Shown: in pieces, positions 11,475 to 22,899 of the stretch | Layout: each line of letters opens with the position of its first letter | How positions within the stretch are numbered: the first letter of the stretch is position 1 | Assembly (NCBI GenBank): GCA_010093515.1 | Contig: MU001671.1 | Coordinates: 510,813 to 574,812, forward strand | Direction: 5' to 3' | DNA length: 64,000 nucleotides | Source: Lineolata rhizophorae | Taxonomy: Eukaryota > Ascomycota > Dothideomycetes > Lineolatales > Lineolataceae | The notes under the pieces: model-generated | Databases searched by the model: none | Told to the model about the DNA's origin: nothing | What the model saw: only the letters and a program-made list of their open reading frames with translations | Translations under genes and position numbers: made by a program

Positions 11475-12394
11475 TCAGGCACCATGCGCCGGTGAAGGGG
11501 ACAGCATGGACTGGATGCTCGGGCCGCCGCGTTGGTTTGAGGAAGTCGAGCCACCGCCGCCGCCGCCACCGCCGTTGCCGCTGCTGCCCTCTCCCCCCTC
11601 TTGCGGTTGATGAGGCGGCCCGCTGTGGACCGTCGTCGCGTCCGAGTCTCGACGTTGGCCTTCATCTAGTTCGATCTCAGCGTCGGAGCAACAGATGCCG
11701 CTGTCGTCGCCCTCGGCAGCCATACCTCGCTCCTTCCGCTGCACTGAGCGGTCGACCGACAGGAGAGTCTTGATCCCCTTTTCCATGCACTGCGGAGTAA
11801 GAAAGCGGCGGGGGAGAACCGCGTGCGTTCGGTTAGCAAGGGGTCTTTCGAACGAGGACGTGTATGTGTGAGTGGGTGAGTGGGTGAGCGGGTGAGTGGG
11901 TAGCCCAAAGAGTCACAGGGCTCTCGTACCTTCTGCTCGACGACGGTCCACTTCTCGCCGACGCGCTCGCCCAGCATGGTCCACATGGCGCGCCGCGCCC
12001 GGGCGTACTCGGTCGCCAGCGTCTCCAGCCGCACGCCGTCCCAGTTCTCGGCCTTCTGGCGCTCCATCAGCCGCTCGTGCCGCTTCCGGCACGCGTTGGC
12101 CGTCTTGCCCGGGAAGAAGCGCGCCGCGATCGGCTGCCAGTTGAGCCCTTGCGCCCGCGCCCGCATCAGCTGCTCGTCGTCGTCGGCCGACCACGTCGTC
12201 GACGCCCGCGCGTTGGACGCCGCCGTCGACGAGGTCCCCGCTACTGCTGCGGCCGTCGCCGTCGCCGTAGTGCCGCTCGCCGAGGACATGCTGCCGCTGG
12301 TAGTGGTGGTGGCGGTTGACGGAGGGGCACCGAGAGGGTTCGTGCGGTAGGAGGTCGTGGATTGCCTAGGCTCCTTGGGCATGGTGTTCATCAC
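11475..12394 (-). CDS. Myb/SANT-domain DNA-binding protein
   Basis: Small putative transcription factor of 259 residues in two exons, 11930-12394 and 11475-11789, joined in phase 0 (GTACGA donor, CAG acceptor, 140-base intron). One Myb/SANT repeat at about residues 67-110: TWSADDDEQLMRARAQGLNW, QPIAARFFPGKTANACRKRH and ERLMERQ, with the spaced Trp (W68, W86) and the Arg/Lys-rich third helix expected for DNA contact. Helical segment 118-155 (ENWDGVRLETLATEYARARR...GEKWTVVEQK) continues the fold. The amino terminus is a Thr/Ser/Ala low-complexity region; the carboxy-terminal half has an acidic EIELDEG patch and a glycine run before GPSIQSMLSPSPAHGA. Two nearby alternative starts exist (12391, 12382). 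Targets are unknown. Divergent from the Q/K-rich gene at 15202. Confidence 0.78.
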
Positions 12395-15201
12395 GCTCGG
12401 AGCCGAAGTCGTGTATGTGGCCGGACAAATGTACTGTCCGGAGAATAGGCAAAAGGGTAGGTAGAAGTGTCGAGGAGATGCTGGTGGTTGGCGGTTGCGT
12501 TGAAATGATGACGACGTTGGAAATTAACGGAGGTTTCCGAAAAAAAAAAATACAGAGAGAAAAAAAGCCAAAGGGTATCTTCAGAATTAGAATTACGATT
12601 GAGTTCTGATTTCACTAGACTGCTTGCCAGTGAAAAGACAGAAGAGTGAAGTGATTGACCGGCAATATCAGAAAGTAAAGAGGGAAGGAAGGAAAAGAGC
12701 CTTAGAGAAATGACGCTGCTGTTCAAACGAGAGGACCACGAGAGACGAAAAGGAAAAAAGAAAAGGAAAAAAAAGAAAGCAGCAGCTGAGGCTGAGACTT
12801 TGAGAGAGATGAGAAAGCGAGAGGGGATCTGAAGGGAGAAAAGAAAAAGGAGGGATCACTTGGCCTGGCCGGTCCATGGTGATATATATCCACAATCGCC
12901 CATGCGGCGGGGTGATGCAAGTACGCCCGGCCTGCAGCAGCAACCGATCTACAGTGGCCCGATCCATGAAACGCGGCGGTTTCTCTAATCGCCGCCATGA
13001 GGCTCAAGGCGGCGGCCGAGTTTGGGGGGGAGAGGGAGGGGGAGGAGGGGGGGAGGACGCGTTGACGCAGGCGTGGGCCTCATGAGGCATGAAACCGGGG
13101 GGGAGGGGGGCATGACGAGCGGCGCAAAGGCTCTTTCCGCCTCTTCCTCAAGAAGACCCCGGGAGCAGGCGTTTCTGGCCTCCTCAGTGGCCAGAACGCT
13201 GGGCCGCGCGGGCGCGCGCTCTCTCTCGCGCGCTCCCTCGCTCTCCCTCTCTGGCGGCGGGCTGCTAAAACGGTCCTCGGACACGGGCGACTGGGCGAGG
13301 GCAGCGACGGGGCGGCTGTTTGGGTCTATTTGCGGGCCAGGGCGTGGGAAGCGCCGTTGGGTGTCGCCCGGCGAGCCGTGGCCCGGGCGCGCGGGCGCGT
13401 AAAGAGGACGGGACCAGCCCGGCGAGCCGCCCGCCGACCGGGCGGTGCGGCTAAACTGCCCGGCCATTGGGCCCGAAGGCCCATCGGGCCCGGGCCACCA
13501 GTCTCCTCAACCGCCGCCACCACCGCCGACGGTCGACTGGCGGCGGCCCGGGCGTCCGTGGTCGCTGAGAAGCCGTCCTCCCAAGGCTTCGAGGCCTGTG
13601 CTGCGTGCCTCTGTTCTCATCGTTTCTTTCTTCCTATGTCGTGCGCCGCCGGGCCTCCGGGCGAGGGCTGTGCGCGGGCCGTTGCCGCTCGGGAGGCTAC
13701 TAGACTGCAATTGTTCAGCTCTCTCTCCCCGCTACCGACCTACCCTATCGAGCCGTAGAGGCCCTGAAACACGGGCCGTCCCTCGAAAGCGCGCGCGCCG
13801 AGCGGAGGCCGTTGCGGTTGGCTTCGCACCAGACCTTCCTCGTTTGGCAGGACGACCTTGCCAGAGATGGCGTAAATGCTGAATCATGTCCTCTGCGGCC
13901 CGGCGGGTCAATGAGCAGTCAGTCCCGTCTGGAGCGCGTCGCGGCAGAGAAACGCAACGGCGTGGGTTCTATTTGCGGCGAGCGGTTCCTCGCACATGTT
14001 GCGAGTCGGCCGCAGCAGCCGTTGCACGCGGGACTGCCACGAGCATGACCGTCGCCACCGGCCCAGACAAAGCCACGCGCGGGTCGGCCTTGAGGTCGAG
14101 GCAGTTTGGCGACGTACAAACGGGCTGTACGCTCCAGCCCTGCTCTCCCGCCAGTAGAAGCGCGCCCGCATGGTCGGCGCCGCAGAGACCTGGCACGCCA
14201 GCTGCGCGAGACCGCGTGCCAAGCCGAAACGGCCGAGGACGTGCGCGCAGATAGAAGGTTGGATGTACGCGGTAGGGGCGCATGCTCACCACTGCCAACA
14301 TGCCTGCGGGCGGCGAGGCATACCGTGCTGCGCGCACAGAGCCTACCCGTCTCATAAGATCGATCTTCGATTGTTTCGTGAGGCTGACATTGGCGTTGGC
14401 CGTCCGCACCCGCACGATTCGAACGAGATCGATTGACGAGCGGCTGCGGCGGCGTGGGTGAGGCGGACACCTGAGGCATTCCCGTTCAGGGTCCAGGTGA
14501 GTTTCCCTACGATACCACATACCAGGTAGAGGACCGGTCTTATCGTCAGTGCGCTGCATCAGACCCTCCCGCTATCAAAAAGTGTTTCTTGGCCCGTTAC
14601 TCCGGGTGATTTCCCCCGCGCCTCTTTACGTACGCGAATGCTGCTCCTTTGGAATACATCCATGCTGGGTGCAACCGGCGCATGGATCGAGTGCAGTCGA
14701 GAAGTCTAGTAGGACGGGTGCATCGCCTGTAGGGAGGCGCACATGCGCTCGACAGCCGAGTATACATAGAACAAGCGGTCACGAACCACGCATTCCCGAA
14801 TGGAGGTTCTATATAGAGTAGAATAGCCGGAGTTCTGACAAATATGCAATTCCGCGCAATTCAAACCTTGCTTCTACGTGCAAGAAAGCCTATAGGGAGT
14901 GAGCCCGCTCTGCCTACAAAAGCATCGGGATAGTGCTTGGCGGCGCGCTATATTTGCACGCCCAATGGGGCGCTCGGGCGGGTGCCGGGGCCCCCCGGCG
15001 GCCAACGGGGGCTCGCGGCAAGCGCAACCCCGCGCCCCGGTCGCGCTAGCGAAAGCCGGGCGCGCCAAATTAGCAGTATCCCGGACCCGCCCGTGTTTAC
15101 TACGGCACCGGCGTTGCCACCACCTTTTATCCAAACCCACTCGACGACCCTGCACGCGCGCGCCCGTGCCGCACGACTACGTACATGCTGCCGCCGCCAT
15201 C
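12395..15201. other. long intergenic region between divergent Myb and Q/K-rich genes
   Basis: 2.8 kb without a supported gene. 12530-12860 holds purine/pyrimidine-biased runs (A-rich on plus, CTTT-rich on minus), a probable leader of the Myb gene. 13010-13900 is GC-rich with G-runs and overlapping open frames on both strands that lack splice or family support. 14000-15190 is mixed. Confidence 0.5.
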
Positions 15202-15855
15202 ATGAGCGGGACTGCAGAGAACCGGTAAGCTTTGGCATTGCAGCGAGTTTCTGGCCCTTTTGCCGCCTTCTTCCCCCAAACTCGTGTGGCCTCGTCCGGA
15301 GCTTGCTCTTTTCTGTGCGGACCTTCAGGCCGTCTACACGACACACGAACATGGGCCAACTTTACCCGCCGGCCATGGCCTGCTGCGTTCCTTTCCTTGC
15401 CGCTTTTGTCGCGCGATAGGCGCCTATTTCCGCGTGCTACTCCAATGTATCACAACTTACTATGCATGTATCTCTCCGACCAGGGCGGAGAATCCTCCTT
15501 CTACTACTACTACCACTCCTCCTCCTCCTCCTCCTCCTGCCGACGAGCCGAAAAAGAAGAAGAAATACAAATACAAAAAGAAGAAGAAGGAGGCGGCGGC
15601 GGCGGACAAGAACCCCAACAACCTGCCCCAGCAGCTCGAACAGCCCAACAACAATAACAAGGACAACCAGGACAAGACCAACAACAACCACCCAGCCTCA
15701 CACCAGCAACAACAGCCACAACCTCCTCACCCGTACCAACAGAAGAAGAAGCACTACCGCCACCACTACCATCACCGTCAGGCAACAAAAGCTAACTCGT
15801 CGCTCCCCCCACCCCACCTCGCGAGCAGCAGCTGGCGCCGCACCCCAACGAACCC

Positions 15856-15886
<31 letters not shown>

Positions 15887-16952
15887 GCGACCTCGTCCGC
15901 CGCACCGCGCCCGAGCCAGCCCACCTCCGCCTCGTCGTCCCGCGACCGCGCCTCGCAGCAGCAGCAGCAGCAGCAGCAGCGCCAGGCCAACAACGGGCCG
16001 TCCGCCGCCGTTGCCTCGGTGGCGCCGCAGGGCGTCTGGGGCGCCTCCTCGGGCGGCGAACAGCAGCTGCCGGCCAAGGCCGCGGCCGGTAGGGCCGGCG
16101 CGGCTAAGGCGGGGCCGGACGGGCCGCTCGGAGTCGCGTCGGCGCGGCCGCAGCTCGCGCTCGACTTCAATGGCGTTGAGGTTCGGGACTTTTTGAGGAA
16201 TGGTGGGTTTGCTTTCCTTTCTTTTTTTTCTTTTGAACGGTTTTTTGTCTTTTTCGCGGTTGGTGCAGAAGATTGTTCGAGGGTGAGAGGAAGAGAAAGA
16301 AAGAGGCTATGTTTGGAGGGAAGGGGGAAGGTCCGTGTACGTCGGCGGTGCTGTGTGCGTCGAGGACGCCTTGGCGGGTATGCTGTGTCGCAATGGGAAC
16401 GCCCGATGCTGTCGTGTTTGGAGCGTGGTCGTGGCTTGGGCGCTCTAGGACCTGCTTGTGGCACACCGCGAGATCGCTTCCGGCCGAACCGTTCTTGTCT
16501 GTCCTGATTTTGCTGCGTTTTCTTTGGTTCCGATCTTGTCTCAAACCTCCTATTCGCTTTGACCTAGAGTAGTTGCTAATGAGGGCCACTATGCAGCATA
16601 CTTGGTGGCGTGCTCCCATGTCCCCGGTACGTACCTACGGCAATCCTCCCAACACTAATCCCTCCATTCCAAATGTCATGGCGGAGTCGTTTCTAGAGCC
16701 TCCTTCTCACAACGCACTCCACGTCTAGACGAGAAGGCGCTTCTGATGAAGCCTCGCGGCGTTCAATCGTCGCAGAGGAACTCGGGGCCGTGGGGCTCGA
16801 AGGGTAAGTCTTGTGTGGCCTTCCGAGGACCTTGCCGTTCGGTCGAGCTAACTGCCATCCTTCTAGCCAACACCATGGCTGACGGACGCGACTTCTGGGT
16901 TCAGCTTCGCAAGCAGACCACGGACCTAGAGCAGGGTGGAAAGGGTGGTTAG
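15202..16952 (+). CDS. low-complexity Q/K/N-rich protein of unknown function
   Basis: Not recognised. The Q-rich frame has no ATG of its own; the best model starts at 15202 with a 23-base exon (MSGTAEN, donor GTAAGC) spliced to 15484, then 15484-16202, about 16573-16626, 16729-16803 and 16867-16952; the sum is 319 codons in phase. Residues 10-240 are low complexity: poly-T/P, KKKKKYKYKKKKK, asparagine-rich, and two CAG-encoded glutamine runs (15855-15895, 15955-15980). The ordered part is carboxy-terminal: LDFNGVEVRDFLRN, EGHYAAYLVACSHVP, MKPRGVQSSQRNSGPWGSK and ADGRDFWVQLRKQ. That end is spread over small exons with conserved phase, which argues it is real. The 16203-16572 intron may hide another small exon (see findings). 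Possibly nucleic-acid associated from composition, but that is only a guess. Confidence 0.58.
15855..15980 (+). repeat. CAG/CAA glutamine-coding microsatellites
   Basis: Two runs of CAG with a few CAA interruptions, about 15855-15895 and 15955-15980, coding uninterrupted glutamines in the gene starting at 15202. Length polymorphism is expected. Confidence 0.85.
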
Positions 16953-18059
16953 AACCTTCTTCTTGTCTCCAGTCTTGCTTTCTGCTGTCTGGGATCCTTG
17001 GGCGGAAGCATGAATGAGATGGCTATGACAAAAGCAGTGTTTAAACGGTTCGGTACAATGGGTTAAAAGGCAAAACTGCTGCATCTGCATATGGCGATGG
17101 CGCGATCACCGTTCACTTGTCCGAGCATAAATGAACTCGAGACGCCGGAGGACAAACGTCTCATGCTGTAGAAAACATCCCCTCTGAACGTGGACAAAGT
17201 AGTAGTGGCTTCCACCGATGGAGCGAAGTGCGGATTGATTTTGTGTTGATGTTGCTTGCGTGTCGGGCAAGCCAAGCGCTGGCGCTGAAACGTCACGAAA
17301 CCAGGCAAGAAGTTCCGGGTTAGCAGGCCAAATCTAAACCGTCCTCGAGGACCTGGGGCCCACGATGCATTGGTCGCGCAGGCCAGCTCGAGCCGTTGTG
17401 ATCGTTTGTTCATCGAAAACCCGTGCCTACGCAGAGTTGTGGACAATCAAGGCGTCGGCCCAGTGGATCCCGCTGCCGCGAGAGTGGCGGTGGCTACGTA
17501 TGAAGTTCCACTACTAAGACAAGCTTTCTCCACAGGTCGCGGCGCCGATATAGCCCGGGTGACTTGAATGAAGGGGCCAGTCGGGCAAGATGAAACGCGG
17601 GGCGGCGGGCGCTGGCCGGCACGCAGTGAGGGTTGCTGATTACATGCTACGTCCTGCGAACATGTACATCCAGTGAGCTTCGCACAACTACGTTCACCCT
17701 ACAAGATGCCGGCTATACGCTTGGGTTTGACAAATAGAGGTAGTAGCTAAAAAGGATTCTTAGGAGTAGAAGCACCTAAAGGAATATAGCTACCAATGGT
17801 TATTCTTATGATTCAGAGTTTCCTTACAAGTGTAGATTCATTCTACTTTATAGAGTTATAAAGAGTAAATTTTTAAATATACTCTTTCTATAACAGATAT
17901 CAACTATAATAGCGAGAAAAACTTATAAAGATTTCCGATTTTTATACTTGCTAGGTATAAGGATCGTAGCTAAGCAACTTACACCTGAACGTGCAGCGCT
18001 GACACGGATGCCACTCCAATACTGGTACGCAAATAATATGACAGACTGACCATCTCCTA
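16953..18059. other. intergenic, grading into an AT-rich island
   Basis: 3' flank of the Q/K-rich gene to about 17650, without a gene. From about 17740 composition turns sharply AT-rich with TA-rich words (17770-17960), the left edge of the mutated island that holds the kinase pseudogene. Confidence 0.55.
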
Positions 18060-19660
18060 ACTTTGGCCTTTTTTGCAACGTGCTTTCCTAGTCGACCTGT
18101 TTCTTCTTTGATGCTTCCCAATCGTCTTCCCTGCCATACACCTTGCAGTCGGCTTGCCTACTATACAAGTATTAGTATCAGAGTGGCATCCACCATAGTA
18201 GACAAATCCGATCGCGTTTATATTCAAGCCGAGGTGCTCCAGCGTCATCGCGAAGACCATAGGCTCAGCGTCTTCAAGGCCGTACGTTTCAGACTCCATG
18301 CCCTTCTTACGGCTTTGCTATATCTCTAACCCATCTCGCTCGGTCTGGAAATGAGTCTTTTGACTTTGAGCGAGCACCTAAGCCATTCTATAACCTAACC
18401 CTCGCCTCGCAGCCGAGTTTACAGGCTCATATCGGCTTCGAACATACATCGATTGCAACGGAGATAAAGGTATTCTAGTCTATCCCTATTTCAGAAGCAC
18501 CCTACTTGCCTTGATTTAGGAAGATCCGGGCTTTCCTCCGGCGGGATAAAAAAAAATCTCACGACGCGTAGGGGAGGCAGTATAAGAACTTTATGGCAAA
18601 TACGAGATCTACATCGTACACTCTCTATAATGCAGAAATTATTGTCATTCATCTCTAATAAATCTATCCTGGTGGATGTGGAGCCCGATAACATTTGGGT
18701 CAATTAGACTTGCGACAAAAAGGGTAATAAAACGGCCACCGGCGTGGCCCTGGGCGATTTTGATATCGCTTTTAAGTCGGACGGTAGAGAGCCACGTCAG
18801 GCCCCTTATGCAATAGGGGATGCCATGTGATGAAGTCCAGAGGGATAGACCGGCGTCAGACATCTTCTCGTTTGGACTAGTAGTAAGTGAGCTATATTTA
18901 AGTTCAAAAATTCGTACTAAGCCCTGTATATAGTGCATATATGTTCTTAGGGGTAGAGGGTTCCTGCTCTTAAACGATTACCAATAGCTAGCAAAGAGTG
19001 GTATAAGGCTGGAACAAGAGATCCTAATTCGACACTTTTCCGATTTTAGGCTAGCTTCCGACGGGCTCCTCAAGCAAGTTAATAGTAAGGATTAGTATAG
19101 TGCTTTAAGGGGAGCGTTAAAAATAGCTGGGATAGTTAAGGAGCAGCCTGAACTAAGATTCGAGTAGTAGGGGGAGGAGCTTAGCCCCGAGATATAGAAC
19201 ATAATATCTAGAATAACAAATCTAGACCCGTCAGCTAGAACAACGATAGACCAAGTCTTAATGCATCGATGGTGGTAGGGGTTACTTAAATAGCTATTGG
19301 AGGTAGCTGCAAGGATGGAAGTGATAAGAACGGAGAATTCATGCTCCCAAGTCAGTATCAGTGTAGCAGCTGCTATCAGAGGTCCAAATCTGTTTCGTAA
19401 GCCATCCACCATTCATTGTCGACTTCTGACGGGTCGTAATCGCCTCCAAAAGGTGGAACAACTGACCAATCAGTGGCGAAAGTCGAGAGGATGTCGTGGG
19501 TATCTGCAAGTGCTGGTGCAGTCGAAGCGATGATCGAATTGCTGCGATACTCTTCCTCAGTTCAGAATAGCGTCTTCCCGACGACGAACTACTCCTAATA
19601 CTTCCCGCAGGCGACTTGAAAGCCAGAATCTTCGATGATAGAAGAAGAACCTGATCTCAA
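17740..19660. other. AT-rich, RIP-like island
   Basis: About 1.9 kb far richer in A+T and TpA than the flanking genes, enclosing the kinase pseudogene. This is the composition left by repeat-induced point mutation of duplicated DNA in ascomycetes. No terminal repeats or transposase/polymerase motifs were recognised in it. Confidence 0.55.
18060..19280 (+). pseudogene. heavily mutated protein-kinase pseudogene (RIP-like)
   Basis: Remnant of a fungal protein-kinase-like gene on the plus strand, with no open frame left across it. An N-lobe piece at about 18215-18285 reads VYIQAEVLQRHREDHRLSVF. A further piece near 18475 reads VYPYFRSTLLALI. At 18670-18830 a catalytic-loop-like segment reads DVEPDNIWVN, then VALGDFDIAFKSDGREP and AIGDAM, in the place where kinases have D-x-K-P-x-N and DFG. 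After about 18835 comes a match to the W-R-S-P-E-G-Q activation segment with TGA/TAG in place of Trp, Arg and Gln codons, then DIFSFGLV-like sequence. The C-lobe end at 19040-19275 contains GEELSPEI and ISRITNLDPSARTTIDQVLM, with Trp and Gln codons turned to TAG. Nearly all the stops fit C-to-T or G-to-A transitions, as in RIP. Function lost; family assignment by pattern only. Confidence 0.6.
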
Positions 19661-19834
19661 AATGCAATATAGCCTGGTAGTGGGAATGTGAGCCGCCTAG
19701 CTCAGCATTGTGGGGGAATCAGTTGCAAATTGCAAAGAAACAGGGCCGCAAAACAACTGACTCGGTTGAACGGTTGACGGTATAGTTGAGCTGGAAAATG
19801 TACAACGTGGGTTGACCTAGCAGTAGACCTTACC

Positions 19835-20633
19835 CTAGCACCTGAGGCATTTGCGGGATCTCGCTAATGCGATCCACGGTTGCCTCCCATGATACATAAG
19901 TGACTCAGGGAAACTTTCCGGACGCATTGCGCAGCATTCCCTGGCCAGCTCGGCAGAGGCCGAAATTGCTGTAATGTAAAGAGTAATTGAAAGGAGATCC
20001 ACCGCTTCCTCATACCTCACCACCGCCCTCGCCTCTAGTCCGTTGTCCTTCACCTATTCCTCCCACCGCTCTGCTCCGTACTTCTTCTTGAACAATCGCT
20101 CTCGTCACTTGAGCAGTGCTTGTCCAGCGAACTCCGTTGCCACTACAGCTGTATCTGCCTGGGCAGGAAGCCTGGGGGAGCGACACAGTCGTTGTGCGGG
20201 CGAGTCGTCCCCGTGGAGGGAGAGGCTGGCCGTCATGGACGCGGTAGGATCTGCAGCGATGCCATAACGACCATCATCCGACCCACCCTCCCTTGGGACT
20301 CGTATTCCGCTCGAGGTCGTATCCAGAGGTTCGCCGAATGTCGGGCCTGCAGAGTGCGCAGCCGAGACGAGTCGTTTCCTCTCTTTGTAGGGCGTCTGCC
20401 GTATTTCCTTTGGCAGCGGCCGGAGCAGCTGCCAGGGTAGAGTGTTCGTGGGAAGATGATAACTTGCCATCTTGGCCTATATCCTCCCTACCATACCACT
20501 CGCGGTCTCGACCACGTTCGTCTTCATCGCGCTGACGTGGGCCGAGGCCAAGGCCATCGCGGAAGGGACGAGCCTTCAGGCCGGGTGCCCAAAGAGAGAT
20601 GATGAAACAGAGGACGACATAAGACGGTAGCAT
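19835..20633 (-). pseudogene. degraded gene, possibly for a secreted protein
   Basis: Not recognised. An ATG at 20633 opens a 119-residue frame whose first 20 residues, MLPSYVVLCFIISLWAPGLK, resemble a signal peptide; it stops at 20274. A second frame on the same strand runs from 20470 down to 19835 and is broken only by TGA near 20105 and TAG near 20054. It includes RERLFKKKYGAERWEE, then VKDNGLEARAVVRYEEAVDL, then a hydrophobic helix (LLSITLYITAISASAELA). The TAG sits where a Trp would suit (WEE-stop-V), again compatible with G-to-A change. Either the two frames are exons of one spliced gene that has decayed, or only the second is a relic. No family assigned; the signal peptide is inferred from composition only. 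Confidence 0.35.
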
Positions 20634-21382
20634 TAAGGCGCGGCACGGTCAACTCGATCCCGTTTAGGGGACTTAGTCATCCACGCGGTGTGCCGTGCAG
20701 GAGAGAGTGCGCCGGATTGCTGGGGGTTTGCTGCGCTTGTCCGCTTTGGTTGACCTGACGCATTACACTCACCACCCGCCGAGTCCCGCGCATCTTCTTC
20801 TCGACGCCCATCTCCTCCTCGCGTCGCCAAACGCCGGTGGAGGCCCGCCGGACCTTGGACCGCTCTCTCCGCCGCGCATCCTCGACCGCCCGCTCTCCGT
20901 GCTCGGGCTAGTTTTAGGGCCGGCGGACCTGCATGCGGCTTGCATGCGCTACCGCCCGCCCACCACCACGTCGCCGCTCTTCGCACCCGCGGCGCCTTGT
21001 CGGCGACGGCCACCGCCTGCCTGCACTCTCGCGCGCCCTGGAGCAGCGGCAACGCTCACGCCCCGGAAACACCTCGCGGCTGCTGGAAGGAGCGGGCTGC
21101 GTCCGCTGCGGCGTACGCGCGACGGCTCGCGGCTCAGCGCCGGCGCGCCGGCCTCCGACACCGCCGCCACCCGATCCTCCTCCGCCCTCACCCCGGGGGG
21201 GCCACGCTCCCCGCGTCGCCCGAAAGAACTCTCCTCTCTTTACGTAGTGTTCTCGCGCCAGGAGCCCGCCTCGCTCTCGCACGCGTCGCCCTAACCACCG
21301 CATAACCTCCCGCGCACCTCCTACCCGTGGCCCGTCCGCCGCTCGGCCGAGCCCAAGCCGCACCCGATCACGACGCCCGGCG
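20634..21382. other. intergenic, upstream of the coiled-coil gene
   Basis: GC-rich region with overlapping open frames on both strands and no consistent exon structure. Probably promoter and leader of the plus-strand gene at 21383. Confidence 0.5.
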
Positions 21383-22207
21383 ATGAGCTCCCCGCCGTCG
21401 ACGCCCACGCTGGCGCCCACGCGCAGCACCACCACGTCGCCGCGCCACGCGCGGCACCCGTCGAGCCTGGACCTCGGCCGAAGCCTCTCGGGCGCCGCCG
21501 GCCCGCCCTCGCCGTCGTCGCGCCGCTCCTCGGCCGCCTACTCGCCCGTCACGCCGCGCTCGGCGCACTTCCGCTCCGGCAGCATCGGCGAGCTGGCCGA
21601 GGTGGGGAGCAACGGCGGCAGCGCCGGCCGAGGCGCGCGAGGTGGCGCCGGCGGCGGAAGCGGCAGTGGTGGCGGAGGCGGAGGCGGTGGGGATGGCGGG
21701 TTGGGGAGTTTGGCAGACGAGTTGGCCGACGCGTGGGAAGGCGACGAGGAGGAGGGGGAGGAGGAGTACGACGAGGAGGGCGCCGACGGAAGCGATGCCG
21801 ACGACGACGACGGCCGCGACGGCCGCGGCGCGCAAGACCGTCGCGGGACGACGCCGCCCGAGCAGAGCACCCCCATCAACAACGGCTTCCTGAGCCCCGT
21901 CGCCCACAGGAACGGCAAGCATCACCGCCGGAAGCGCTCCATCTACGACGGGTCCGACTACGGCGAGGACTCGGACCTGGAGGCGAGCGAGGGCATCTCG
22001 GCCGGGCTGGAGGCGCGCATGGCGGCCGTGGAGAGCCTGGCGAGGCGCGGCCTAGACGAGTCCGGGACCCCGGCGGACGGCGTCGTCGGCAGGGTGACAG
22101 ACATGCTGAGGGAGTTGGGGAGTCAGGCGGGAGTGGAGGGCGGGGCGACGAGGTAAGGAACTCCTTCACTCGGCGAAGCACGAAAAGGGGTCCATTTCAA
22201 AAGAAGA

Positions 22208-22281
<74 letters not shown>

Positions 22282-22899
22282 GAACACACATGGCTGACAC
22301 GCATCCCCTCCCCTCCTTCCAACAGACTCACCACGGCCCACACAGCGCTCGCCACCCACCTCAGCCACCAGACCCGCCTCCTCACCTCGCTAACCTCGAC
22401 GCTGCTCCTCCCCGCCTGGACCGGCGGCAGCAACGCGCCCTCGCCGCCCGGCACCACGCCGGCGGCCCTCACACCCGCGGACGCGGACGCGCTCCTGCCC
22501 CTCCTCTCGGACGCGCTCGCCGCGCTCCCGCAGCCGCCGACGGCGCCCCTCTTCGCGCTGCACGCGCTCTCGACCTCGACGGCCGACCTGGCGGCCGCCC
22601 TGTCGGCCCTGTCGGACAGCCTGCACATGAGCCGCCAGGCGACGGCCGCCGCCGGCCGCCGCCTGCGCACCGTCACCGACGCCCTGCGCGAGTGGCGCCG
22701 CGAGCGCGACCGCCGCGACGAGGGCGTCCGCTGGATCGAGCGCGGCGGCTGGGATGGCAGGATCGCGGGGAGGTGGGCGGGCGCCGTCTGCGGCGAGGTC
22801 GTCGGCGGGTTCGAGGAGGTTTGCGAGGGCTGGAGGGAGCGGATTTTGGCGGGCGCGGGAGGGGGGACTGCGGCGGCGGCGGCGGCGGGGAAGGCGTAA
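21383..22899 (+). CDS. conserved-looking coiled-coil protein, function unknown
   Basis: Not identified. Two exons, 21383-22152 and 22326-22899, joined in phase 2 (GTAAGG donor, CAG acceptor) into 447 residues. The amino-terminal half is disordered: S/P/T-rich with SPVTPRSAHFRSGSIGEL, a long glycine run, and an acidic stretch (residues about 115-150). From about residue 190 it becomes helical: ISAGLEARMAAVESLARRGL, VTDMLRELGSQ, LTTAHTALATHLSHQTRLL, then after a P/G spacer SRQATAAAGRRLRTVTDALR and the well-ordered end GVRWIERGGWDGRIAGRWAG and VCGEVVGGFEEVCEGWRERI. Such a pattern (acidic disordered head, heptad-rich tail) suits a structural or adaptor protein, but no family is claimed. The tail ends in an alanine run. 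The intron carries a long TC microsatellite. Confidence 0.7.
22212..22279 (+). repeat. (TC)n microsatellite inside an intron
   Basis: About 34 uninterrupted TC/CT units between 22212 and 22279, within the 173-base intron of the coiled-coil gene and about 45 bases upstream of its acceptor. Confidence 0.95.
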
